From assembly GCA_015222855.1 (NCBI GenBank), contig JADFWA010000266.1, forward strand, positions 1 to 6,748: 6,748 nucleotides of DNA, read 5' to 3'. The notes below the pieces were generated by a model, which was not told the DNA's origin, searched no databases, and saw nothing but the letters and a program-made list of their open reading frames with translations. Within the stretch, counting starts at the first letter, position 1; each line of letters opens with the position of its first letter. The DNA comes from Pseudomonadota bacterium (GTDB lineage: Bacteria; Desulfobacterota; Syntrophia; Syntrophales; JADFWA01). This document shows positions 1 to 4,413 of this stretch, piece after piece. Position numbers and translations under genes: made by a program.

Positions 1-389
1 CCGGCATCGGCCTCCGTAAATGCGCCGGCGCTTACCCACTCACCTTCACAGACCGGCGGAAGATACTTCTTCTTCTGTTCCTCGGTGCCGAAATAGTAGA
101 TGGCCTCACAACCGAATGCGGCGGCAGTGATGTTCAGACCTGTGCCCATATCCACCTTGGACAGCTCCTCCGTAACCATGGCATTCCCAAGAATTCCGAC
201 ACCCGCCCCGCCGTACTCTTCCGATATCCAGCCCCCCACAAGACCGTTTTCAGCGCCCTTTTTCCGGATTTCCGGCGTGTACCTCTCACCCTCATCGCAC
301 TCATGCGAGATGGGGGCAAGCTCGGTCTGGGCAAATTTGTACGCCATCTCCTTCAACATCTTTTGCTCATCGGTCAATTCAAAATCCAT
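1..389 (-). CDS. Acyl-CoA dehydrogenase, N-terminal part (runs off window)
   Basis: This is an FAD-dependent acyl-CoA dehydrogenase, which introduces the 2,3-double bond into an acyl-CoA and normally passes electrons to electron-transfer flavoprotein in the cytoplasm. Only the first 129 codons are present; the rest lies beyond base 1. The protein begins MDFELTDEQKMLKEMAYKFA and continues with the all-helical N-terminal domain, including EEYGGAGVGILGNAMVTEEL (about residues 58-77) and FGTEEQKKKYLPP (about 100-112). The visible part ends in AFTEADAG (about 122-129), the start of the beta domain, matching the family signature TEPDAG with Ala in place of Pro. The ATG at 389 is preceded by AAAGGAG with a 5-nt spacer. 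It lies 17 nt after the hbd stop, so the two are almost certainly cotranscribed. Family assignment is secure. Chain-length specificity (butyryl-, glutaryl- or longer acyl-CoA) cannot be told from this fragment. Confidence 0.93.
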   Translation of the reverse strand, partial: MDFELTDEQKMLKEMAYKFAQTELAPISHECDEGERYTPEIRKKGAENGLVGGWISEEYGGAGVGILGNAMVTEELSKVDMGTGLNITAAAFGCEAIYYFGTEEQKKKYLPPVCEGEWVSAGAFTEADA

Positions 390-406
390 TTTCTCTCCTT
401 TGCCCA

Positions 407-1264
407 TCACTTTTTACTATAGTCATAGACACCCTTGCCTGATTTTCTTCCATACCGCTCAGCCCTCACCAGTTTCCTTAAAAGCGGGGCTGGCTGGTAT
501 TTGTCTCCAAATTCCTCGTGCAATCCCTCCATAACATGAAGAAGAATGTCGAGACCTACGAGATCAGACAAAGCTAAAGGTCCGATAGGATGATTGCAGC
601 CCAGTACCATCCCCTTATCTATATCCTCCGCACTGGCTACACCTTCACCCAGAACATAGAATGCCTCATTGAGCATGGGGCAGAGTATCCTGTTCACCGC
701 AAATGCAGGTGCCTCATTGACCACTATGACTTCTTTGCCAAGCTTCTTCCCCCATTCTTTAGCAATCTCAAGGGTCTCCTCCGAGGTCTCATAACCTTTG
801 ATGATCTCCAGAAGACGCATAACCGGAACGGGATTGAAGAAATGAGCGCCTATGAATTTCTCCGGTCTCTTGGTTATGGACGCCAGCTCCGTGATGCTAA
901 GACCGGATGTGTTGGTAAAAAACAGACAGTGATCCGGTACAATCTCTTCCAACTCAGCATATACCTTCTTTTTTATATCCATCACCTCAATTATCACCTC
1001 AACAACCAGATCAGCATCAGCGGCTGCCTCTTTCATGTCCAGGGTAGGGTTGAGCCTTCCCAAAATCGCATCCATCTCGTCTTGGGGCATTTTCCCCTTT
1101 TCCACACTGCGGCCCAGGTTTTTCTTGATCATGTTCATACCACCGTCAATGAATCTCTGTTCAATGTCTCTCATCGCTACCTGATAGCCCGCCTGGGCAC
1201 AAACCTGAGCAATACCGCTGCCCATCAATCCAGCTCCCAAAACACATACCTTTTTGATCTCCAT
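407..1264 (-). CDS. hbd: 3-hydroxyacyl-CoA (3-hydroxybutyryl-CoA) dehydrogenase
   Basis: This enzyme interconverts 3-hydroxyacyl-CoA and 3-oxoacyl-CoA with NAD(P)(H), the second oxidation of beta-oxidation or the first reduction of butyrate formation. The protein is 285 residues, the usual length for the stand-alone enzyme. The N-terminal Rossmann fold starts with [15 protein letters not shown] (GxGxxG at 10-15). [11 protein letters not shown] (118-128) follows, then the family signature [17 protein letters not shown] (139-155) with the catalytic pair His141/Glu153. Asn191 in FAVNRIL and the C-terminal dimerisation domain with [15 protein letters not shown] (225-239) complete the fold. The usual APGFVVNR is APAFAVNR here, a mild change. 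The ATG at 1264 follows a perfect AGGAGGT (1272-1278) at 7 nt. It is the gene upstream of the acyl-CoA dehydrogenase in one operon. A thiolase remnant, a repeat and a hairpin lie in its leader. Direction of flux is not visible in the sequence. Confidence 0.95.
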   Translation of the reverse strand: MEIKKVCVLGAGLMGSGIAQVCAQAGYQVAMRDIEQRFIDGGMNMIKKNLGRSVEKGKMPQDEMDAILGRLNPTLDMKEAAADADLVVEVIIEVMDIKKKVYAELEEIVPDHCLFFTNTSGLSITELASITKRPEKFIGAHFFNPVPVMRLLEIIKGYETSEETLEIAKEWGKKLGKEVIVVNEAPAFAVNRILCPMLNEAFYVLGEGVASAEDIDKGMVLGCNHPIGPLALSDLVGLDILLHVMEGLHEEFGDKYQPAPLLRKLVRAERYGRKSGKGVYDYSKK

Positions 1265-1287
1265 GATGTTTACCTCCTGTTAAGAAA

Positions 1288-1330
1288 TTTGAAGATTCCA
1301 CAGTAAGCTGCTCTGCAAGGAATCTTCAAA
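1288..1330 (-). promoter_or_regulatory. Perfect 12-bp stem-loop in the hbd leader
   Basis: TTTGAAGATTCC (1288-1299) and GGAATCTTCAAA (1319-1330) are perfect reverse complements around a 19-nt loop. On the minus strand the stem ends 9 nt before the AGGAGGT of hbd. No T-run follows, so it is not a standard terminator. It could be an mRNA-stabilising or translation-modulating leader structure, or the end of a repeat. The structure is seen directly; a function is inference. Confidence 0.6.
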
Positions 1331-1333
1331 ATG

Positions 1334-1427
1334 TGTAGGGTGGCATTTTACCTGCCCGCCGTGCTTCGCAACGAGAGGCAGGCGGGTATGCCACCGTTTG
1401 CGGTCGGGTATAAAACCCGACCCTACA
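1334..1427. repeat. 94-bp hairpin-rich intergenic repeat (TGTAGGGT...ACCCTACA)
   Basis: The element is bounded by TGTAGGGT (1334-1341) and ACCCTACA (1420-1427). Inside, GGTGGCAT (1339-1346) pairs with ATGCCACC (1388-1395), and CCTGCC (1351-1356) with GGCAGG (1377-1382). A second hairpin has GGTCGGGT (1402-1409) and ACCCGACC (1415-1422) around loop ATAAA. The layout is that of a short non-coding, probably non-autonomous dispersed repeat. The right-hand hairpin recurs in variant form at 3673-3698. It sits in the leader of hbd, between the thiolase remnant and the 1288-1330 hairpin. Confidence 0.7.
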
Positions 1428-1458
1428 AAGGAATCCGCCCGCTGTGCATTTTCAATTA

Positions 1459-1608
1459 TTAAATCCTGTGAATTAATATGGAAGCCCCCATACCGCCGCC
1501 TGCACATAAAGAGGCCATTCCCAACTCAACATCAGATAAAGCATATTTTGACTTTTCAAACAACTTTTTTGTGGCCGGGGTGCATCCATGAGGCCCCGCC
1601 TGAAGCTG
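1459..1608 (-). pseudogene. Thiolase (acetyl-CoA acyltransferase) 3' remnant
   Basis: An open minus-strand frame of 49 codons, ending at TAA (1459-1461) and closed upstream by TGA (1609-1611), reads as the C-terminal end of a thiolase. It contains GMASLCAGGGMGAS (codons around 1480-1521), which fits the conserved thiolase C-terminal active-site pattern with the catalytic Cys in place (TGT, 1504-1506). About 27 residues earlier, AGPHGCTPAT (1570-1599) aligns without gaps to the GHPxGCTGAR type motif. There the catalytic His is gone (AGP for GHP) and other positions have drifted. No start codon or remaining 340 or so residues of a thiolase exist nearby; only about 30 bases separate it from the operator region. 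Thiolase is the partner step to the downstream dehydrogenases, so this was probably the first gene of the operon, removed by an internal deletion. What is seen is the motif; the history is inference. Confidence 0.65.
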
Positions 1609-1617
1609 TCAGCTTCA
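1601..1617. repeat. Perfect 8-1-8 palindrome at the edge of the thiolase remnant
   Basis: TGAAGCTGTCAGCTTCA is a perfect palindrome around one central base. It overlaps the TGA that closes the remnant thiolase frame. It may be an additional operator, or the scar or hotspot of the deletion that removed the gene body. Nothing in the sequence decides between these. Confidence 0.5.
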
Positions 1618-1640
1618 TCTCGTGCTTTCATTGTGAACTA

Positions 1641-1665
1641 TGGTCAGTATATGACCAACGGTCAT
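1641..1665. promoter_or_regulatory. Overlapping palindromic operators (three TGACC half-sites)
   Basis: TGGTCA-GTATA-TGACCA (1641-1657) and ATGACC-AAC-GGTCAT (1651-1665) are both perfect inverted repeats and share the middle half-site. This gives three alternating half-sites within 25 bp. Palindromes of this size are typical binding sites of dimeric TetR- or GntR-class repressors, which often control acyl-CoA oxidation genes. The array sits just downstream of a candidate minus-strand -10 box, where a repressor would block transcription. No regulator gene is in the window, so the cognate protein is unknown. Confidence 0.55.
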
Positions 1666-1668
1666 TTT

Positions 1669-1697
1669 TTGATATGCTAAAACCTCCTCGCTGTCAA
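1669..1697 (-). promoter_or_regulatory. Candidate sigma70-type promoter of the acyl-CoA operon
   Basis: On the minus strand TTGACA (1697-1692, consensus -35) is followed after 17 bp by TATCAA (1674-1669, a 4 of 6 match to the -10 box). The predicted start falls in the operator array at 1641-1665. The leader to hbd would be about 400 nt and would include the thiolase remnant. A caveat is that AGGAGG (1688-1683) lies in the spacer and could be an old ribosome-binding site of the lost first gene. Confidence 0.4.
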
Positions 1698-1795
1698 GAA
1701 AAAAAGCAAATTGCATTTTCAAGGTTGAAGAATGCAAAGATATGTGAAAAAATATGAAAGAAAGGATTAATTGTCTGCTTTCCCCCTCACCCTAA

Positions 1796-1815
1796 CCCTC
1801 TCCCAAGGGAGAGGG
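1796..1815. repeat. CCCTCTCCC/GGGAGAGGG hairpin repeat in the leader of the NYN gene
   Basis: CCCTCTCCC (1796-1804) and GGGAGAGGG (1807-1815) form a tight stem, preceded by CCCCCTCACCCTAA. I recognise this composite as a dispersed bacterial intergenic repeat; that recognition is from memory. It ends 6 nt before the AAGGA motif (1822-1826) of the plus-strand gene, so it would lie in its mRNA leader. Confidence 0.6.
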
Positions 1816-1838
1816 AACTATAAGGAAGTTTACAGAAT

Positions 1839-2357
1839 ATGCATGTTATAATTGATGGATACAATCTTATAAGGCAGTCGGATTCCCTGAGACATTTCGA
1901 AAGGATCAGTCTGGAAAATGGACGCAAAGAACTGATTCGCAAGGTTTCTCTTTACAAAAAATCAAGGGGGCACAAGATAACCATCGTCTTTGATGGGTGG
2001 GCAAGCGGCTCCCCGATTGAGGAACGCGACAGGGAAGAGGGAATTGATATTATATATTCCCGAAAGGGGGAGAAAGCGGACGAGGTCATAAAGCGGATGG
2101 TAAAAAGCAGTGGAGAAGAGATCGTCGTCGTCACATCGGACAGGGGTATAACAGATTCCATCAGCAGAAACGGCGGTGTTGCCATTTCTTCTCCGGAGTT
2201 TGAAATCAAAATGGATGAAATGCGCCACTATGATGACACTCCCCCGGATGATGAAGATCAGTATATTACCGTGTCCAGAGGAACCAAAAAGAAAGGCCCG
2301 TCAAGAAAGATTTCAAGAAAAAAGAGGGGGACACTCAAAAGGACAGGGAAGTTGTAA
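1839..2357 (+). CDS. NYN-domain protein, YacP/Rae1-like putative RNase
   Basis: This is a 172-residue PIN-like NYN-domain protein of the YacP (DUF901) group. The Bacillus member, Rae1, is a ribosome-associated endoribonuclease that cuts mRNA in the ribosomal A site. The acidic metal-site residues are all in place: MHVIIDGYNLI (Asp6, Asn9), TIVFDG (Asp52), YSRKGEKADEVI (Glu78, Asp81) and VVVTSDRGI (Asp101). Residues 1-125 form the NYN fold. An acidic linker (DDTPPDDED, 132-140) and a Lys/Arg-rich tail (149-172) follow; the tail could contact RNA or the ribosome. The ATG at 1839 begins directly at the first beta strand. An AAGGA at 1822-1826 lies 12 nt upstream, a rather long spacing. It is the only plus-strand gene and converges on holA. 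Nuclease activity is inferred from the motifs, and ribosome association only from the distant family. Confidence 0.88.
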   Translation: MHVIIDGYNLIRQSDSLRHFERISLENGRKELIRKVSLYKKSRGHKITIVFDGWASGSPIEERDREEGIDIIYSRKGEKADEVIKRMVKSSGEEIVVVTSDRGITDSISRNGGVAISSPEFEIKMDEMRHYDDTPPDDEDQYITVSRGTKKKGPSRKISRKKRGTLKRTGKL

Positions 2358-2360
2358 ACC

Positions 2361-2430
2361 GGTTAGTTGGTTGAGTTAGTTGAATTGGTTATAACAAAAC
2401 TAACCAACTAACCAACTAACTAACCAACTG
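2361..2430. repeat. TTAGTTGG-type inverted repeat between convergent genes
   Basis: The left arm (2361-2390, GGTTAGTTGGTTGAGTTAGT and on) and the right arm (2399-2429, repeats of AACTAACC) are imperfect reverse complements of about 22 bp. Each arm is built from a short tandem unit. The repeat fills nearly the whole 75-bp space between the NYN gene stop and the holA stop. It could act as a two-way transcript end, although there is no clear U-run, so it would not be a textbook intrinsic terminator. Confidence 0.6.
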
Positions 2431-2432
2431 CT

Positions 2433-3632
2433 TTACATACAAATATCAATCAAGAGACGTTCAAGCAAAAGCCTCGGGTTTTTCCCCGTTGTTTTGAAGG
2501 CGAGATCAGCATCGACAAGAGCCCCAAAATGCTCTACCAGTTCTTCGTAAGAAAACCTTCCGGAATTTTTTAATGCATTGTAAATTACATAGGGATGCTG
2601 GCCGGCAAGTCCTCCGTCTTTTTTATCCGTCTGGCTTATCCACTCCCTTATGTCAGGATAAACAATATTCTGAAATCGATTGTAATCCATTTCAGGAGAG
2701 AACGAGACAAGCCTCCCCGATTTCATGAAAATTTTCGTGTGAAGGAGAAGTCTTATTTCCCTGGTTATCATCGTCAGAATCCTGAGATGATGAACACCTT
2801 GATCAAGGAGATCTTTCAAGGTCAAAAGGGCTTTTTCCGCATTCTTCTCGGTCAGGGCAGAGGTTAAATCAAATATGGAATCCTCTTTTGTTCTTCCTAT
2901 AACATCCTCGACATCTTCTTTCTCAACCAAAGACCTGTCACCGATGTATGTAATCAGCTTTTCCAACGCTCCCCTGAATTCCCTGAGGTTAAAACCGGTC
3001 TTCCTCTCCAGGGCCAAAAATGCCTCCGCCGTGAGCTTTTTCCCCTTTTCATCAAGGAATTCTTTCGCTGTATCCCTTAACAGATTTTTCTGCCTCTTTT
3101 CGCCCTTCACCCGGGAGAAACCGAGGACAATCCCGATATCGGATATTGTCTTAAATAGTTTTTTCCTTTTGTCTATAGAAGAATCGGCAGTCAGTATCAG
3201 GCAGTTACCTTCCGGAAGACCGCCCGTTAAAGCATCCACAAGGGCCTTCGCGTCTTCCCGCGATTGTCCCACATCCTCAAACGAATTGTCTCCTGAATTC
3301 TCGACAACTTTCCCTGTAAGGTTTGATGGGGAGGGTTTAGAACGAAAGAATCGTAAATTTTTTACAACTACGACTTTCCCCCCGGGAATAAGGGGGGGGG
3401 TAAGGATGGATTCACATATCCTGTCAACATCTTCGTTTTGCCCATCCATATGGAAGAGATTGAGGTCCCTGCTCTCACCCGCGAGAACAAGGTTGATTAT
3501 CTTATCAAGGGCATCCTTTGCCAGATATTCCTCGTCTCCATAGATGAGATAACAGGAGGCAACCCGCCCTTTTTTAATGTCACCAAGGACGGCATCCAGG
3601 GATTTCCCCGTATCACTTGCCAGAAAGCCCAT
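2433..3632 (-). CDS. holA: DNA polymerase III subunit delta
   Basis: The delta subunit of the clamp loader opens the beta sliding clamp and loads it on DNA during replication. The N-terminal AAA+-like domain opens with CYLIYGDEEYLAKDAL (27-42), the family's hallmark block. KVVVVKNLRF (86-95) and LILTADSSIDKRKKLFKTI (145-163) follow. The helical lid and collar carry FDLTSALTEKNAEKAL (254-269), HHLRILTMITREIRLLL (281-297), HPYVIYNALKNSGRFSYEEL (346-365) and LVDADLAFKTTG (372-383). At 399 residues it is longer than the usual 330-350. The extra length seems to be a polar segment at about 98-127. A run of nine C (3392-3400, codons 78-81) lies inside the gene with the frame intact on both sides. 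The ATG at 3632 has only a weak GGTGA, which is also the edge of an upstream repeat. Function is confident. Confidence 0.93.
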   Translation of the reverse strand: MGFLASDTGKSLDAVLGDIKKGRVASCYLIYGDEEYLAKDALDKIINLVLAGESRDLNLFHMDGQNEDVDRICESILTPPLIPGGKVVVVKNLRFFRSKPSPSNLTGKVVENSGDNSFEDVGQSREDAKALVDALTGGLPEGNCLILTADSSIDKRKKLFKTISDIGIVLGFSRVKGEKRQKNLLRDTAKEFLDEKGKKLTAEAFLALERKTGFNLREFRGALEKLITYIGDRSLVEKEDVEDVIGRTKEDSIFDLTSALTEKNAEKALLTLKDLLDQGVHHLRILTMITREIRLLLHTKIFMKSGRLVSFSPEMDYNRFQNIVYPDIREWISQTDKKDGGLAGQHPYVIYNALKNSGRFSYEELVEHFGALVDADLAFKTTGKNPRLLLERLLIDICM

Positions 3633-3640
3633 TTATTTCA

Positions 3641-3665
3641 CCGCAAAGGCGCAAAGAGCGCAAAA
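3641..3665. repeat. 8-nt periodic CGCAAAG repeat abutting holA
   Basis: CCGCAAAG, GCGCAAAG and AGCGCAAA follow one another with an 8-nt period, starting 9 nt upstream of the holA start codon. The same period and the AAG ending appear in the arms of the 4131-4270 element. This suggests a related dispersed repeat family, here a single arm. The holA ribosome-binding region overlaps its edge. Confidence 0.5.
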
Positions 3666-3672
3666 AACTTAC

Positions 3673-3698
3673 GGGCGGGGATAAACCCCGCCCCTACA
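3673..3698. repeat. Solo hairpin end related to the 1334-1427 repeat
   Basis: GGGCGGGG (3673-3680), loop ATAAA and CCCCGCCC (3686-3693) are followed by CTACA. The stem length, the ATAAA loop and the trailing CTACA match the right end of the element at 1402-1427, with compensated changes in the stem. It looks like a partial copy of the same family. Confidence 0.6.
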
Positions 3699-3716
3699 AA
3701 CTTTAGACTTTAGACT

Positions 3717-3861
3717 TTGATGGTTTCGTGAAAAGTCAAAAACACGCTAATATGTCATTCCCGCGAAAGCGGGAATCCAGTAATTACATGCAGTTATAGA
3801 TTCCCGATCAGGTCGGGAATGACAAAACGGCAAAAACTCCGACTTTTTACGATTGCATCAA
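3717..3861. mobile_element. 145-bp MITE-like element with nested inverted repeats
   Basis: Outer arms at 3717-3737 (TTGATGGTTTCGTGAAAAGTC) and 3841-3861 are imperfect inverted repeats with 4 internal differences. Inside them GTCATTCCC (3754-3762) and GGGAATGAC (3815-3823) pair. Two further 8-bp hairpins are present: ATTCCCGC/GCGGGAAT with a GAAA loop (3757-3776) and ATTCCCGA/TCGGGAAT (3800-3820). No coding capacity is visible. ACTTT occurs on both flanks (3714-3718 and 3861-3865) and may be a target duplication, but the flanks are low in complexity. It lies between rpsU and holA. Any transposase partner is outside the window. Confidence 0.65.
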
Positions 3862-3902
3862 CTTTAGGCACTTCAAACTTTAGTTCACTTTAGTCACTCT
3901 TG

Positions 3903-4091
3903 CTAATATCTTCGTCTTCTAGCCTTGACAAGTCTTCTGCGAGCCTCAATGGCCTTTCTCTTTTTCTTCACAGAGGGCTTCTCGTATGCTCTGCGTAACT
4001 TGAGTTCCTTGAATAACCCGCTCTTGGAGAGTTTATTCTTCAGAACCTTCAATGCCTTTTCTACATCATTGTCAAATACTTTTACTTCCAA
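3903..4091 (-). CDS. rpsU: 30S ribosomal protein S21 (TTG start)
   Basis: S21 is a small basic protein of the 30S subunit that sits near the anti-Shine-Dalgarno end of 16S rRNA and helps initiation. The 62-residue product reads EVKVFDNDVEKALKVLKNKL, then GLFKELKLRRAYEKPSVKKK, and ends in an Arg/Lys-rich helix (EARRRLVKARRRRY). This matches the family along its whole length. No ATG is available: the frame is closed by TAA at 4110-4112, and TTG at 4091-4089 is the only standard start. It is preceded by GGAAGGAG with a 4-nt spacer. hisC upstream is closed by a terminator, so rpsU must have its own promoter, probably in or near the 4131-4270 repeat. I could not identify that promoter with confidence. 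Confidence 0.95.
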   Translation of the reverse strand: MEVKVFDNDVEKALKVLKNKLSKSGLFKELKLRRAYEKPSVKKKRKAIEARRRLVKARRRRY

Positions 4092-4095
4092 AATA

Positions 4096-4103
4096 CTCCT
4101 TCC
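4096..4103 (-). promoter_or_regulatory. Ribosome-binding site fixing the TTG start of rpsU
   Basis: GGAAGGAG lies 4 nt before TTG (4091-4089). With an in-frame stop 6 codons upstream and no ATG or GTG in between, this site decides the start. The spacing is on the short side. Confidence 0.7.
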
Positions 4104-4130
4104 TTTCTTTTACTATTTGTAATTATTCAA

Positions 4131-4270
4131 CCACTAAGTCACCAAGACACAAAGGAGGAAACAGATTATACTCCCCCATCGGCAAGGGAAAATCCCATTG
4201 CAACAAACAGTAAATACAGCATACACTGTACAAAAGAATTATAAATCTTTGTGACTTTGTGCCTTAGTGG
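4131..4270. mobile_element. 140-bp inverted-repeat element upstream of rpsU
   Basis: The left arm CCACTAAG-TCACCAAG-ACACAAAG (4131-4154) and the reverse complement of 4247-4270 agree at 21 of 24 positions. Each arm consists of three units with an 8-nt period. The interior has no ORF and only a weak TACAG/CTGTA hairpin (about 4216-4231). It is most simply a non-autonomous repeat element. It occupies the region where the rpsU promoter should be, starting about 28 bp upstream of the rpsU ribosome-binding site. Confidence 0.65.
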
Positions 4271-4295
4271 CTACGTGCATCCTGATTATTGGCAC

Positions 4296-4344
4296 AAAAA
4301 AGGGGCAGCACAGCACCGCTTCAGCCAGTGCTGTAATCTACCCC
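4296..4344 (-). terminator. Rho-independent terminator of the peptidase-hisC unit
   Basis: On the minus strand GGGGTAG (4344-4338) pairs with CTGCCCC (4308-4302) with one G-U pair. ACAGCAC (4334-4328) pairs with GTGCTGT (4316-4310), giving a two-part stem around an 11-nt loop. Six T residues (4301-4296) follow the stem directly. It lies 70 nt after the hisC stop and separates that unit from rpsU. Confidence 0.8.
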
Positions 4345-4413
4345 CAAATTTCCCCTATTTTATATCACTCTCCTTACTTCAAGACTTCGTCAATTCGTAA
4401 ATGGCCAAAGAAG

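Noticed and set aside
590..1306. Long plus-strand open frame opposite hbd
   Set aside because: It is antisense to a clearly conserved dehydrogenase, has no recognisable domain, and is explained by the codon bias of the real gene.
1280..1507. Minus-strand 75-codon frame upstream of hbd
   Set aside because: It runs through the 1334-1427 repeat and the 1288-1330 hairpin in a frame different from the thiolase remnant; no motif.
1621..1688. Small upstream peptide with AGGAGG at 1683-1688 on the minus strand
   Set aside because: At the proper distance there is only ATA, and the first ATG is 17 nt or more away; both possible frames stop after about 15 codons. It may be a vestige of the lost gene's start, but this cannot be supported.
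1398..1757. Plus-strand open frame across the operator and repeat region
   Set aside because: It crosses the repeat, the thiolase remnant (in reverse) and the promoter region; no conserved features.
1700..1780. Plus-strand promoter for the NYN gene
   Set aside because: TTG-containing and AT-rich boxes can be found, but none combines good -35 and -10 matches at 16-18 bp.
2875..3543. Plus-strand open frame opposite holA
   Set aside because: It is Ser/Phe-rich low-quality sequence antisense to a conserved gene, with no ribosome-binding site of note.
3754..3823. Possible CRISPR or REP array from repeated GGGAAT blocks
   Set aside because: There are only two hairpins inside one inverted-repeat element; no regularly spaced direct repeats or spacers.
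4111..4160. Minus-strand promoter for rpsU inside the repeat arm
   Set aside because: TTGGTG with TTACAA at 17 bp is possible, but both matches are weak and no better than chance in this AT-rich stretch.
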